Assembly (NCBI GenBank): GCA_910579505.1
Contig: CAJTTZ010000005.1
Span: forward strand, 1 to 64,000
DNA from: an uncultured Lachnospiraceae bacterium
GTDB taxonomy: Bacteria; Bacillota; Clostridia; Lachnospirales; Lachnospiraceae
Direction: 5' to 3'
DNA length: 64,000 bases
The notes beneath the pieces are model-generated. The model had not been told where the DNA came from. It did not search any database and was given only the letters and a program-made list of their open reading frames with translations. Both the position numbers and the translations under genes were made by a program. Below, piece by piece: positions 44,835 to 53,285 of the stretch. Within the stretch, counting starts at the first letter, position 1. Each line of letters starts with the position of its first letter.

Positions 44835-46043
44835 CTAGTCCTCCACGATCTCTATCTCCACTTCCCTTTCTTCCCTTGTCTCATAATAATAAAGATTTAG
44901 TCTCACCTCTTCCTGAAGCTGCTCCTCATAGTCCTCTTTCGTTGTCACCGAGAAATCGTCCACTTCCCCGTTCCATCTGCACAGTACCAGATACGACTTG
45001 CCGTCCTCCCCGACAAACAGGACGTCAACGAGCCTGCTCACCGTTTCATCCGTGACATTCACCTTGTAATAGCTCTTCACTTCTTTATAGCTTTCCCGGA
45101 TTTTCATCTTTTCTTCCAAAAAGCTTTGCGCCTGCTTTTTGATATCGGCAATTTTTCCGGGAGCCTCTGAAACCGTGGGTCTGATCGCCTCGGCACCTTC
45201 CATTTCGTGGCTGTACGACAGGGAACGCAATGTGCCGTCCGACGCGTCAATATGGAAATAATAATAACGGTAATTTCCATAATCGCTCCAGTTCACGCAG
45301 TATGTGTCGGCATCGCATGCCGGCTCCACATCGGGCTCATTATAATAATGATGTATCTCCATGCCGCTCCCGTCTAACCCGAACACCTGCTGCAGATATT
45401 GCGTCGCAGTCTCCACCGCCTGCTCTTCCGTGATGCCGCCGGACGCAACCACCTCTTTGACCTGTTCCCGCTCTGCCGCCTCTCTCTCCGCCAGCTCCTC
45501 GGCGCGCTGCTCCTGCAGGGCATAATCCTGCTTTCTCTCAAAATCAATCTTTTGGAGAATCTCTTCGTCCGTCAGTTCCCGGTTCACCGGCAGATAAAAC
45601 ACGCCCGTGGTCGTCAGGAAGCAAAACTCATGCTCTTTTGCCTCCTCCTCGCTGTCTGCCATTGTCAGTTCACCCGTCGGGAAAAGACCGCCCATATACT
45701 TCGCATAGAGCTCTCCTCTGCGCGCCTTTTCCCCCGCTGTGTACTCCCTCGTGGAGCTGTTTGCCCCGTTCTGCTGTTCTTGTATCTGCTCCGTAATCTG
45801 TGAAACCTCCTCCTCTGGCAGGCTTTCCATCCGCTCCCGCACCAGAGAATTTACCACCGCCCGCACAGGCACGCTGATAACCCCCACTGTCAGAACACAG
45901 ACGGCAGCGGCCGCCGCCACGCGCATGACGCCTGTATATTTGCGCGGCCTCCTCTTGGCCCGTATCTCCAAAATCATCTGCTCCTGCTTTTCTTTATCAA
46001 AGTCTATCCCATTCACCGCATTTCTCAAATCCGTTACATTCAT
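44835..46043 (-). CDS. Membrane protein paired with an ECF sigma factor, probable anti-sigma factor
   Basis: The protein has 402 residues. A short cytoplasmic N-terminus of about 38 residues (LRNAVNGIDFDKEKQEQMILEIR) is followed by a single transmembrane helix (MRVAAAAAVCVLTVGVISVPV). A large extracytoplasmic region has PepSY/YcdB-like segments (ITEEQAVETATQYLQQVFGL, YYYFHIDASDGTLRSLSYSHEM). Its place right after the sigma gene and its topology fit an anti-sigma factor that senses the cell surface. I do not recognise a named family, so the role is inferred. Confidence 0.6.
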   Translation of the reverse strand: MNVTDLRNAVNGIDFDKEKQEQMILEIRAKRRPRKYTGVMRVAAAAAVCVLTVGVISVPVRAVVNSLVRERMESLPEEEVSQITEQIQEQQNGANSSTREYTAGEKARRGELYAKYMGGLFPTGELTMADSEEEAKEHEFCFLTTTGVFYLPVNRELTDEEILQKIDFERKQDYALQEQRAEELAEREAAEREQVKEVVASGGITEEQAVETATQYLQQVFGLDGSGMEIHHYYNEPDVEPACDADTYCVNWSDYGNYRYYYFHIDASDGTLRSLSYSHEMEGAEAIRPTVSEAPGKIADIKKQAQSFLEEKMKIRESYKEVKSYYKVNVTDETVSRLVDVLFVGEDGKSYLVLCRWNGEVDDFSVTTKEDYEEQLQEEVRLNLYYYETREEREVEIEIVED

Positions 46044-46161
46044 ATGCTGTTATCCTTTCTCATTTTGCACAAATACTTTCGCTGCATGACACCATTTTCT
46101 TTCCGTCTCCTTCTTAACACCAAAATCCGTTTTTTAGCAGCATCCCCGGGTTCTGTCTGCG

Positions 46162-46617
46162 TCACTCTTCCTCCAGCCGCAGGCGCAGCATCTTTCTTCC
46201 CCTCTGCAGACGTTTTTTCACCGCGTTGACAGAAATCCCGAGTATTTCCGATACCTCTGCCGTTTTGTATCCTTCTATATAATACAGATACACCGCCGCC
46301 TTTACAGGGAGGGGCAGGCTGACCAGTTCCGCAAGCACATGACTGTACTCCGGATTTTCATAGCTTACGTCGATCTCTTCAAGCGATACCTTCGGGTGCC
46401 GCGCCTGGAACCGCCGCATATCGCGGCAGCGGTTCTGCGCCACCTTAATCAGCCATGCCTTTTCATGTTCCCTGTCCCGAAATTCCTTCTTACATTCCAG
46501 ATATCTGCATATCGTATCCTGCAGCGCGTCCTGTGCATCAGCCTCGTTGCCAAGCATAACCACGCAGATCCTGTACAGCATGGGACTGTATACCGCCACC
46601 ACTTCCTCTATTGTCAT
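46162..46617 (-). CDS. ECF-type RNA polymerase sigma factor
   Basis: The protein has 151 residues. Region 2 spans about 5-70 (YSPMLYRICVVMLGNEADAQDALQDTICRYL, AWLIKVAQNRCRDMRRF) and region 4 about 95-145 (LPLPVKAAVYLYYIEGYKTAEVSEILGISVNAVKKRLQRGRKML, a clear helix-turn-helix). AGGTGAAG precedes the ATG. It should direct polymerase to a small regulon and be held by the membrane protein encoded next. Confidence 0.92.
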   Translation of the reverse strand: MTIEEVVAVYSPMLYRICVVMLGNEADAQDALQDTICRYLECKKEFRDREHEKAWLIKVAQNRCRDMRRFQARHPKVSLEEIDVSYENPEYSHVLAELVSLPLPVKAAVYLYYIEGYKTAEVSEILGISVNAVKKRLQRGRKMLRLRLEEE

Positions 46618-46696
46618 AAAGCTTCACCTTTCTCAATCCATGGATTTTTGGGTCCTCTACTTATAACACGCACGGGAATGCGAAATGGTGCCTCGG

Positions 46697-46799
46697 AGTA
46701 AATTCCTGCGGAATTAACTCCCGAGACCCGCCTCGCGGTCTCGAACTTTTCCAGCACATGAAAGGGGCAGAAAACTTTCGTCTTCTGCCCTTTCATGTG
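46697..46799. repeat. Three consecutive hairpins between carD and the sigma gene
   Basis: Three inverted repeats lie in a row: GAGTAAATTCC/GGAATTAACTC (46697-46721, one mismatch), CGAGACC/GGTCTCG (about 46724-46744), and CACATGAAAGGG-CAGAA/TTCTG-CCCTTTCATGTG (46755-46799, one bulge). The last is followed by TTTTCC on the plus strand but not by T on the minus strand, so it is not a clean terminator for the CarD gene. No gene is supported in this gap. Confidence 0.6.
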
Positions 46800-46806
46800 T
46801 TTTCCT

Positions 46807-47322
46807 TTATACGGTAACTTTCTGCTTGTCCACCGCCTTGGCAATATATGCCTCAACTTCGTCCTTCGGTATAGAGAGCGCCAGGGACATCTCACTGTAA
46901 AGCAGCTCTTCCGCCTTGTGAAGGTACTGCTCGTCGGAGGAAAGTACTTTCTTTCCCTCGTTAATGCGGTTTCTCTTCCGCTTATAAAGCGTTTTTATGA
47001 TCTGCACCAGACTCCTGGTATCGTAAGTGCGGATTGCCTCCTTATATGTCTGCTCCCTGCGCTTCTCCTCCTGAATCCACATGGTATCAATCTCTGTGAT
47101 CTGCGCGATCAGCTTTTCCGCCTCTTCCCTGTTCATAATCCTGCGCATGACAATCTTTTCATTGTCCACAGGCGTGTAAATCGTGCTGGCCTTCTCAAAT
47201 ACCGGCTCCAGCACATAATACTTTTTCTTTAAATCCGACCGGTCAATCGGATTCCCGGTAATGTCAACAACACGGCAGACACCATGCCCGCCACACATAA
47301 TCAGTTCGCCCTTCTCAAACAT
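46807..47322 (-). CDS. CarD-like transcriptional regulator
   Basis: This 171-residue protein has an N-terminal CarD/RID domain (MFEKGELIMCGGHGVCRVVDITGNPID ... YYVLEPVFEKASTIYTPVD) and a C-terminal helical DNA-binding part (LVQIIKTLYKRKRNRINEGKKVLSSDEQYLHKAEELLYSEMSLAL). CarD proteins bind the RNA polymerase beta subunit and stabilise open promoters. The ATG at 47322 has GGAGGG upstream. Confidence 0.92.
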   Translation of the reverse strand: MFEKGELIMCGGHGVCRVVDITGNPIDRSDLKKKYYVLEPVFEKASTIYTPVDNEKIVMRRIMNREEAEKLIAQITEIDTMWIQEEKRREQTYKEAIRTYDTRSLVQIIKTLYKRKRNRINEGKKVLSSDEQYLHKAEELLYSEMSLALSIPKDEVEAYIAKAVDKQKVTV

Positions 47323-47420
47323 AACACCCTCCAAATTTTCTGACCCTTGTCAGATGACAGCTCCATTTGCGGCGGCTTGTCCATAAACATAGTGCGCCAA
47401 TCCGCAATACCCCTGGTCTT

Positions 47421-47449
47421 ATTGTAACACTACAAAAGCTTCCTCGTAA
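47421..47449 (-). promoter_or_regulatory. Candidate promoter of the CarD gene
   Basis: On the minus strand TTACGA (47444-47449) and TACAAT (47421-47426) are 17 bases apart, about 100 bases upstream of the start codon. The -10 box is good and the -35 box is weak. Confidence 0.45.
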
Positions 47450-47618
47450 GTACATTTCGGAAAGGAAAACCATTTTCGGCACATTTTATGGTATAAGCCG
47501 TCTCTTCTGTTGTGAAAATTTGCTACAAAAAGATGTCTGAAAAAGCGATTCCTGAAAAATACCCCTCACAAAATTATTGTTACTCTCATACAAACTTTGA
47601 TGACTCTGCGCCTTACAT

Positions 47619-48221
47619 TTAACGGGTTTTAAAATTATCACAGATAAATCTCGTCTCCCCCATCGGAAAAATACGGATCATAATCCCCTTAAACATCTTC
47701 GCCGCCTCAAAACGGGAAAGGATAATTACCATCTGATCCCCGGAAAAAGGAAGGATATCTATGGATTCTACGTCTTCCTTCGCGTTAACCAAAGTCGCCT
47801 TCGGCGGATTGATATCCACCGTTTTGTTAATCATCTCTGTAAGAGAGATAGCGGAAGAACCCATCATCTGGTTCATGACCTCGGATACGCAGGACAGATG
47901 CATTTCATTGAGTTCACCAGGAGTTGCCGTTCCCGCTCCTCCCATCATCAGATCCATGATTACTTTGACATCGTCTTCCTTGAGCATTAAAAGATTATTG
48001 CCATGAAAGTCATCCTTATAATCAATCTGAACCGTGACACTGCCCATACCAAACGCTGTCAGAATATTTTTAATATCCGCACTATTTACAACCTTCACTG
48101 AGGGCGGGCTGACCTTGATAACCTGCCTTGTCAGCGTATTTAGTGAAGTCGCGGAATGTGACATGCAAATATGCGCTACCTCCGCCATTTTATCCTGATC
48201 CAGTGGTGCTAGTTGTGCCAT
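47619..48221 (-). CDS. CheC-like chemotaxis protein
   Basis: This 200-residue protein of the CheC/FliY phosphatase group has two potential active-site segments. The second is intact (EMHLSCVSEVMNQMMGSSAISL, with the E--N pattern). The first (EVAHICMSHSATSLNTLT) has lost the Asn. CheC-type enzymes dephosphorylate CheY-P at the flagellar switch or with CheD. It is a lone gene here and could also be a FliY-like fragment. No clear ribosome-binding site decides the start beyond AGAAGGATG near it. Confidence 0.75.
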   Translation of the reverse strand: MAQLAPLDQDKMAEVAHICMSHSATSLNTLTRQVIKVSPPSVKVVNSADIKNILTAFGMGSVTVQIDYKDDFHGNNLLMLKEDDVKVIMDLMMGGAGTATPGELNEMHLSCVSEVMNQMMGSSAISLTEMINKTVDINPPKATLVNAKEDVESIDILPFSGDQMVIILSRFEAAKMFKGIMIRIFPMGETRFICDNFKTR

Positions 48222-48351
48222 AGGTCTATTACATCCTTCTCAATAGTAATCGCGCTATCCCGATTCTAGTTCTTCTACTATACTATACCTCACTTTTATC
48301 CCATCGCGCAACCTCTTATTGGAAAAATGTATGGAAAAACACATTTATATT

Positions 48352-51081
48352 TTATTCCGCTTCCCTGAGTCTCTCCACCACCGACCGTTTTGCCACATAA
48401 TGATAAGAGAATAACGGAATTGCCGCTCCAATCATCAGAAATACAGGTGCTACCACAAGGATAGGCGTTACGGTGAGATGATAACTGAAAAACCAGAACA
48501 TTCCCTCTAAAACACTGCTAGCCAGCGGTCCCATGACAATCGTCAGAATCAATGTAATCACCACCGAACTTCCCGCGAACACCATACCCTCCGTAATGAG
48601 CATTCGGTTGAGCTGCCTGCCTGTCATACCCACCGACTGCAGTACTGCAAACTCCCGCTTTCTCGCCATAATGCTCGTAAGAATTGCGTTCAGGAAATTT
48701 AAGATACCGACCATGCCGACGATCAGCGCCGCGCCGCTGCCCACCATCAGAAACATATCACGGAAACCGTAAAACTCTTCCTCTTCACGCTTTCTGCTCT
48801 CATAGTCGTACATGGAATCGTCGCCGCCCGCAAAGTCCTGCATCCACTGTTCCATCTGCTCTGTCTTATCATCCTCGCAGTCAAAAGCGTAGTAGAGAAT
48901 ATCCGACGTGCCGGAATCCCGTATAAAGGTGTCCGCGCCCATCACAAACTCATCCGCACCATAATAGCGGTAGGAAATCTTTCCCGGCACCGTCACCAGC
49001 GCCGCTACCTCATATGTCTTATCCTCATATACCTTGGCTCTCGTCCAATACGGCTTATTGCTTTCGCTTAAGTCCTCGTCCTCCCCATAAATCTCTCCGG
49101 TTTCCGGGTTAAAATACTCATACTCCTTCACATAGCGGATGGTTATTTTGTCCCCCAGCTTCGCCCAGTGGGAATCCTCATGGAGATTGCCGTAGTCGTC
49201 GTCAAGATAAACAGCCGCCACATAATTGCCGCCCTCTTTTAACTTACTGAGGTCGCCCTCAATCACAGGAAGCTTATCCAGTACAAAGTCTTCCATCCCA
49301 TAGAGCTTTACACGGTCGGCATACAGATCGCCCACTTTTTCCTGTATCTTTATATATCGGTCTAAGTCCTCCGGGCTGTTCCATTGCCCATACAACTTCC
49401 GCATCCACTCCTCTGTGACAAACTCCTGCACAGCGTCGGCTTTCTGGTAAGTCCTGCCGCCCTTCACGCCGTCCATTGCCTCGATCTGCGCAGCTATTTC
49501 CTCGGGAAAAGGCTCTCCATGGAACTGAAAATAGGACGCGTCCGCGATAATAAAATCCGTCACCACCCGGTTTAAGTATTTATCCATATCAAAGCCCTTT
49601 GCCAGAATAAATGTAATATTCAGAATGACTACCGCAAAGGACATGGAAATGACCGTAATCACGGTCTTGCTCTTATTTCTGCCAAGGTTCGCCATCGCCA
49701 TGCGGAAGATGGACGCGCCTTTTTGCGGCGTCTCGGACTCGCCCGGAGAATGCCGTCTTTTAGGCATTCTCCCGCGTGAGCGCAGAACTTCCAAGTCAGC
49801 TATGCTGGCTTTGCGACTGCAGCCTCTGCTGCGAATGCTAGAAGTTCTTTTCACGCTGCTTTCCGTGTAGCGCACCGCCTCCACAGGGGATATCTTCGCC
49901 GCCATCCTGCGGGGCTTCCTGCAGGAGAGCCAGACCGTCACAAAGGAAAACGCCGCCGCGCCGAGAAAGATTACGGGGCTGACCGAATAAGTCAACTCTA
50001 TGCCATCCAGCTGGGACACCACAACGCCCGTCATAAATACGCCCACACCGTAACCGAGACAGAGACCGATTGGGATTCCCAGCGCCGAAAGCAGAAATGC
50101 CTGCATGGAAATAATCCGCTTAATCTGCCGCCCCGTGGTGCCGATGGTCTTTAACAGCCCGTAAAACCGCACGTCGTTTGACACTGATATCTGAAAAATA
50201 TTGTAGATGATCAGATAGCCCGTAAAAATAATCAGCAGCATCACCGCAGCCAGGGCAAGCACCGTGGAAATATCAAGGGAATCCTCAAACTGCGCCGACA
50301 TGTAACCCCAGTTGACGCCTGTGCGGATGTAGTTGTCTCCCTGATCCAACCCTTCCGACTGATAGCCGTGCCGCGTCAGAATGGTATTGATATTTTCCTC
50401 TATGTTGGAAGCATTTTTAAACATTACGTCCATATTCCAAAAACTGGTCATGCCGTCCTTGCCCTGCGTACCCAGCTTTCCAAAGATCTCCTGCGTCCGG
50501 CTTTCGGGAATGAGCACATGGTCTGCCACCGTGATCTCATCATAATCCCAATAGCCGCACAGCGTAAAGGTTTCCGTCGTCTCCTTGCCGTCCACCATGA
50601 ACGTCATGGTGAACTCATTGCCGATGACAGGCTCCACTCCCAGCAGGGAAAGGACTCTCAAATCCGTAGCCGCCTCGTCAGTGCCTTCTTGGGGAAGCCG
50701 CCCTTCAATCGGCTCCAAAAACATCCACTTCGCCGTGTTCTCGTCGCAGTAGCTGATCTCCACGTGACTCTTGTGGAAAGGCTCCTCCTCCGGCATACCA
50801 CAGTATATTCGCTTTCCGTATTCCTTAATCAGCGGGTCGCCCTTTAATTCCTCAAACTGCTCCTTTGTCAGATACTTAAACCCGCCGTAGGCATATCCGC
50901 CCACCTGCCGGAAATTCGACTGCTCAAAGCCATACTTCATGGACATACCTACCGTAAAAATAACCGTAAACAATACCGTGGTCAGCGTGATCGCCGCCAC
51001 CGTGATGATATTTCTGATCTTTGCCGCCTTAAAGCTCGCTATGCTGAGACGGCGGATGATTTTTCGATTTGAAACATTCAT
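48352..51081 (-). CDS. FtsX-type ABC transporter permease
   Basis: This 909-residue permease has an N-terminal helix, two MacB-like extracytoplasmic regions and two FtsX domains of three to four helices each (for example STVLALAAVMLLIIFTGYLIIYNIF and LMVGSGAALIVGMVGILNFLN). With the ATPase just upstream it forms a transporter of the type that exports peptides or resists antimicrobial peptides. Residues about 410-450 (SSIRSRGCSRKASIADLEVLR and SRGRMPKRRHSPGESETPQKG), between the first domain and the FRMAMANLGRNKSKT segment, come from an inserted repeat (copy C). The frame stays open through it. Confidence 0.88.
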   Translation of the reverse strand: MNVSNRKIIRRLSIASFKAAKIRNIITVAAITLTTVLFTVIFTVGMSMKYGFEQSNFRQVGGYAYGGFKYLTKEQFEELKGDPLIKEYGKRIYCGMPEEEPFHKSHVEISYCDENTAKWMFLEPIEGRLPQEGTDEAATDLRVLSLLGVEPVIGNEFTMTFMVDGKETTETFTLCGYWDYDEITVADHVLIPESRTQEIFGKLGTQGKDGMTSFWNMDVMFKNASNIEENINTILTRHGYQSEGLDQGDNYIRTGVNWGYMSAQFEDSLDISTVLALAAVMLLIIFTGYLIIYNIFQISVSNDVRFYGLLKTIGTTGRQIKRIISMQAFLLSALGIPIGLCLGYGVGVFMTGVVVSQLDGIELTYSVSPVIFLGAAAFSFVTVWLSCRKPRRMAAKISPVEAVRYTESSVKRTSSIRSRGCSRKASIADLEVLRSRGRMPKRRHSPGESETPQKGASIFRMAMANLGRNKSKTVITVISMSFAVVILNITFILAKGFDMDKYLNRVVTDFIIADASYFQFHGEPFPEEIAAQIEAMDGVKGGRTYQKADAVQEFVTEEWMRKLYGQWNSPEDLDRYIKIQEKVGDLYADRVKLYGMEDFVLDKLPVIEGDLSKLKEGGNYVAAVYLDDDYGNLHEDSHWAKLGDKITIRYVKEYEYFNPETGEIYGEDEDLSESNKPYWTRAKVYEDKTYEVAALVTVPGKISYRYYGADEFVMGADTFIRDSGTSDILYYAFDCEDDKTEQMEQWMQDFAGGDDSMYDYESRKREEEEFYGFRDMFLMVGSGAALIVGMVGILNFLNAILTSIMARKREFAVLQSVGMTGRQLNRMLITEGMVFAGSSVVITLILTIVMGPLASSVLEGMFWFFSYHLTVTPILVVAPVFLMIGAAIPLFSYHYVAKRSVVERLREAE
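49745..49856. repeat. Dispersed hairpin repeat, copy C, inside the permease gene
   Basis: It begins with the hairpin GGAGAATGCC-GTCTTTTA-GGCATTCTCC (49745-49772). Then follow GCGTGAGCGCAGAACTTC, an insert with small palindromic pieces, and GAAGTTCTTTTCACGC as an imperfect complement. The order matches copies A and B. It lies within the open frame of the permease and is a multiple of three in effect, since no frameshift results. Confidence 0.7.
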
Positions 51082-51113
51082 GCGGTTCTTCTCTCCTCTC
51101 AGTTTTACTGCGC

Positions 51114-51169
51114 GGAGAATGCCCGTACTTTGGGCATTCTCCTGTGTGAGACTTAGTACTTCTCACACT
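51114..51169. repeat. Dispersed hairpin repeat, copy B
   Basis: Two perfect hairpins lie side by side: GGAGAATGCCC-GTACTTT-GGGCATTCTCC (51114-51142) and GTGTGAGA-CTTAGTACT-TCTCACAC (51144-51168). The element fills the gap between the ABC ATPase and the permease and includes the ATPase stop codon. It is the shortest and most regular of the three copies. Confidence 0.75.
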
Positions 51170-51825
51170 ATTTTCCCATCCTCTATGCGGATCACCCGGT
51201 CTGCCATCTGCGCAATCGCCTCATTGTGCGTAATCATTACAATCGTCTGCGAGAACTTCTGTCCCGTCACCTTCAACAGGCTTAAGACGTCCTGACTGGT
51301 TCTTGAATCCAGGTTGCCCGTCGGCTCGTCAGCCAGTATAATAGCCGGCTTCGACGCCAGCGCGCGGGCAATCGCCACCCTCTGCTGCTGCCCGCCGGAG
51401 AGATTGTTCGGCAGATTGCTAAGTTTTGAAGAGAGTCCCAATGTATCTATAATTTCTTTGATATAATTCTGGTCAGGGCTGCCCCCGTCAAGCTGTACCG
51501 GGAGAAGAATATTTTCATAGACATTTAACACCGGCACCAGATTGTAATTCTGGAATACAAAACCGATCTTCCTGCGGCGAAATATGGTCAGTTCCTCGTC
51601 CTTCAATGTAAAAATTTCCTTGCCGTCCACCGTGACGCCGCCGGACGTCGGACGGTCCAATCCGCCTAACATATGAAGGAGCGTGCTCTTCCCGCTGCCG
51701 GATGTGCCCACGACAGCCACAAACTCACCCTTTTCCACCTGAAAATTTACCCCGTCAAGGGCGTGTACCTCACTCTCGCCCGAACCGTATACTTTTTTTA
51801 AATCCTTTGTTGACAGAATCGTCAT
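51163..51825 (-). CDS. ABC transporter ATP-binding protein (MacB/BceA type)
   Basis: This 220-residue ATPase has Walker A GTSGSGKS, the Q-loop VFQNYNLVPVLN, signature LSGGQQQRVAIARAL, Walker B AIILADEPTGNLD and the switch His in MITHNEA. The ATG at 51825 is preferred over an upstream frame start because AGGAGG precedes it. It pairs with the FtsX-type permease downstream. The final codons lie within repeat copy B. Confidence 0.94.
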   Translation of the reverse strand: MTILSTKDLKKVYGSGESEVHALDGVNFQVEKGEFVAVVGTSGSGKSTLLHMLGGLDRPTSGGVTVDGKEIFTLKDEELTIFRRRKIGFVFQNYNLVPVLNVYENILLPVQLDGGSPDQNYIKEIIDTLGLSSKLSNLPNNLSGGQQQRVAIARALASKPAIILADEPTGNLDSRTSQDVLSLLKVTGQKFSQTIVMITHNEAIAQMADRVIRIEDGKIV

Positions 51826-51846
51826 GGCCTTCCTCCTTTTCATGTG

Positions 51847-51905
51847 AAAAAACATAATCTGTATTGTGAAACACGCCGTACACCGTCCTCCACAATACAG
51901 ATTAT
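51847..51905 (-). terminator. Terminator-like hairpin between kinase and ABC ATPase genes
   Basis: A perfect fifteen-base inverted repeat, ATAATCTGTATTGTG and CACAATACAGATTAT (51854-51868 and 51891-51905), encloses a 22-base loop. On the minus strand it is followed by GTTTTTTC. It lies about 20 bases before the ATPase start, so read-through here would decide how much transporter is made. Confidence 0.7.
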
Positions 51906-51967
51906 CTCATAGCATTCTTTCCACATTCTTTCGTGGAAAAAATAGAATATGACAGTTTTGTAAGAAT

Positions 51968-52888
51968 TTAGTCTGCGGGAAGAAACAGGGAAAATACTGT
52001 CCCCTTACCCACCGCAGAAGTAAGCTGAATATAACCGAACTCCTGCTTTAAAATCTCCCTTGCCAGATAGAGTCCGATTCCCACGCCCTGTTCGTCGGCA
52101 ACCGACATGGAACGGTAAAAACGCCCGAACACTTTAGCGTACTCCTCCTCCGCAATGCCGATGCCAGTGTCCTCCACCTCTATACTGACAAAAAGTTCAT
52201 ATGGCTTCACACGCACTGTAACACCGCCAGTCTGCGTGTATTTGATGGCATTATCAATGAGATTGCCCAATGCCTCCAACGTCCACTTGTGATCATAACA
52301 CGCCGTAATCCCCCGCGCCTCCTCCGAAAGCACGTGCAGATGTAAGCCTTTTGCCTGCGCCCGCGCGGTATACTGCTCTTTCGCCTCCTCAAGGAGCAGC
52401 GAAATCTCGCTTTTGCACGGATGCAGCACGAGGATTCCCGTTTCTAGCCGTGAAAGTTTTACCAGCGACTGAATGAGGAAATCCAGCTTCTTTACCTGAC
52501 TTTCCAACAGCGCGACCGTCTCGCCGTCCCTTCCGCTTTCCTCCTTTAAAAGTTCCGTATAGAGCAGCAGATTGGCGATTGGCGTTTTTGTCTGATGGGA
52601 AATGTCCGCAATCAGCGTCTTTGTCTTTTCCTGCTCCGCCGCCGTTTTGCCAAGCTGTGTCTCCGATACCGCCAGATACTCCGCCAGTTTATTTTCCACC
52701 GACGCCGACAGGGATTCGTCAAAAATGTCCGCCTGAAAGGTACCGTCAATGGCTGACTGGATCATATCGCGCATGCGGCGGAGACTCCGCCTTCTGAAAT
52801 AGAGATCGGAAAGTGCAATGATAGCGGCTGTAAGCAGACAGAAGATGCAGGCCGATAAAATAATAATTGCTGTTATATCTGATGTCAT
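51968..52888 (-). CDS. Membrane sensor histidine kinase of the exporter cluster
   Basis: The protein has 306 residues. One N-terminal helix (ITAIIILSACIFCLLTAAIIAL) is followed by a short linker, an H-box (ADISHQTKTPIANLLLYTELL), an N-box (LGNLIDNAIKYT), a G1 box (VEDTGIGIAEEEYAKVF) and a G2 box (GVGIGLYLAREIL). With almost no external sensor it resembles the intramembrane-sensing BceS type, which reads the state of its ABC transporter. Its partner is the OmpR-type regulator at 53286-54161, separated from it by a gene remnant. Confidence 0.92.
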   Translation of the reverse strand: MTSDITAIIILSACIFCLLTAAIIALSDLYFRRRSLRRMRDMIQSAIDGTFQADIFDESLSASVENKLAEYLAVSETQLGKTAAEQEKTKTLIADISHQTKTPIANLLLYTELLKEESGRDGETVALLESQVKKLDFLIQSLVKLSRLETGILVLHPCKSEISLLLEEAKEQYTARAQAKGLHLHVLSEEARGITACYDHKWTLEALGNLIDNAIKYTQTGGVTVRVKPYELFVSIEVEDTGIGIAEEEYAKVFGRFYRSMSVADEQGVGIGLYLAREILKQEFGYIQLTSAVGKGTVFSLFLPAD

Positions 52889-52897
52889 TGCTGCCTC

Positions 52898-53044
52898 TCA
52901 TACCTTCTTTTGCCATTTACTAAGAATTATCGTTTTTGTTTTTATCATTTCATTTATAATATCGTTCACCCCTGCTGATACCCGATAGCTTTCCGAGTCC
53001 TCGAATCTGCACGCATGAAGCTGTTCGTCATTCTCCATGGCCAT
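52898..53044 (-). pseudogene. Short open frame, probable gene remnant
   Basis: Forty-eight codons start MAMENDEQLHACRFEDSES and end 12 bases before the kinase start. The frame is open about 12 codons further upstream, overlapping the AlbA_2 fragment in another frame. There is no ribosome-binding site at either ATG. The composition looks protein-like, so it may be the frameshifted or fused tail of a decayed gene. No family is recognised. Confidence 0.3.
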
Positions 53045-53255
53045 GCGGCAGATTGCTATTCTTTGTAATCTTCTTTGCTCTTCGTATCACATCTAAGTCT
53101 AAAACTCCCAAAATTAAATGCCCGCCATTTCTATTATTGAAAGAACAGACAGATTCATAAATATCCTTATTTAGACCATTTTCCGACTTTTTCAGCTCAA
53201 CGTCTGCCTTCTCGCCTGTCTCAATTAGTTTTATGAGTTCATTCTTACTCTGCAC
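53028..53255 (-). pseudogene. Truncated AlbA_2 (Schlafen-type) domain gene
   Basis: The 75 codons give ELIKLIETGEKADVELKKS followed by NKDIYESVCSFNNRNGGHLILGV. This is the start of an AlbA_2 DNA-binding/ATP-binding domain as found in divergent-AAA transcriptional regulators of 400-500 residues. After LGVLDLD the similarity ends and a stop follows. No remaining body of the gene is present, so this is a fragment. It sits between the response regulator and kinase genes, which normally adjoin. Confidence 0.65.
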
Positions 53256-53285
53256 TCCAACATATATCCGCTAAATATTATATTT

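Noticed and set aside
46614..46895. Minus-strand 93-codon frame between carD and the sigma gene
   Set aside because: It runs through three hairpins and the carD end, is very basic and has no ribosome-binding site.
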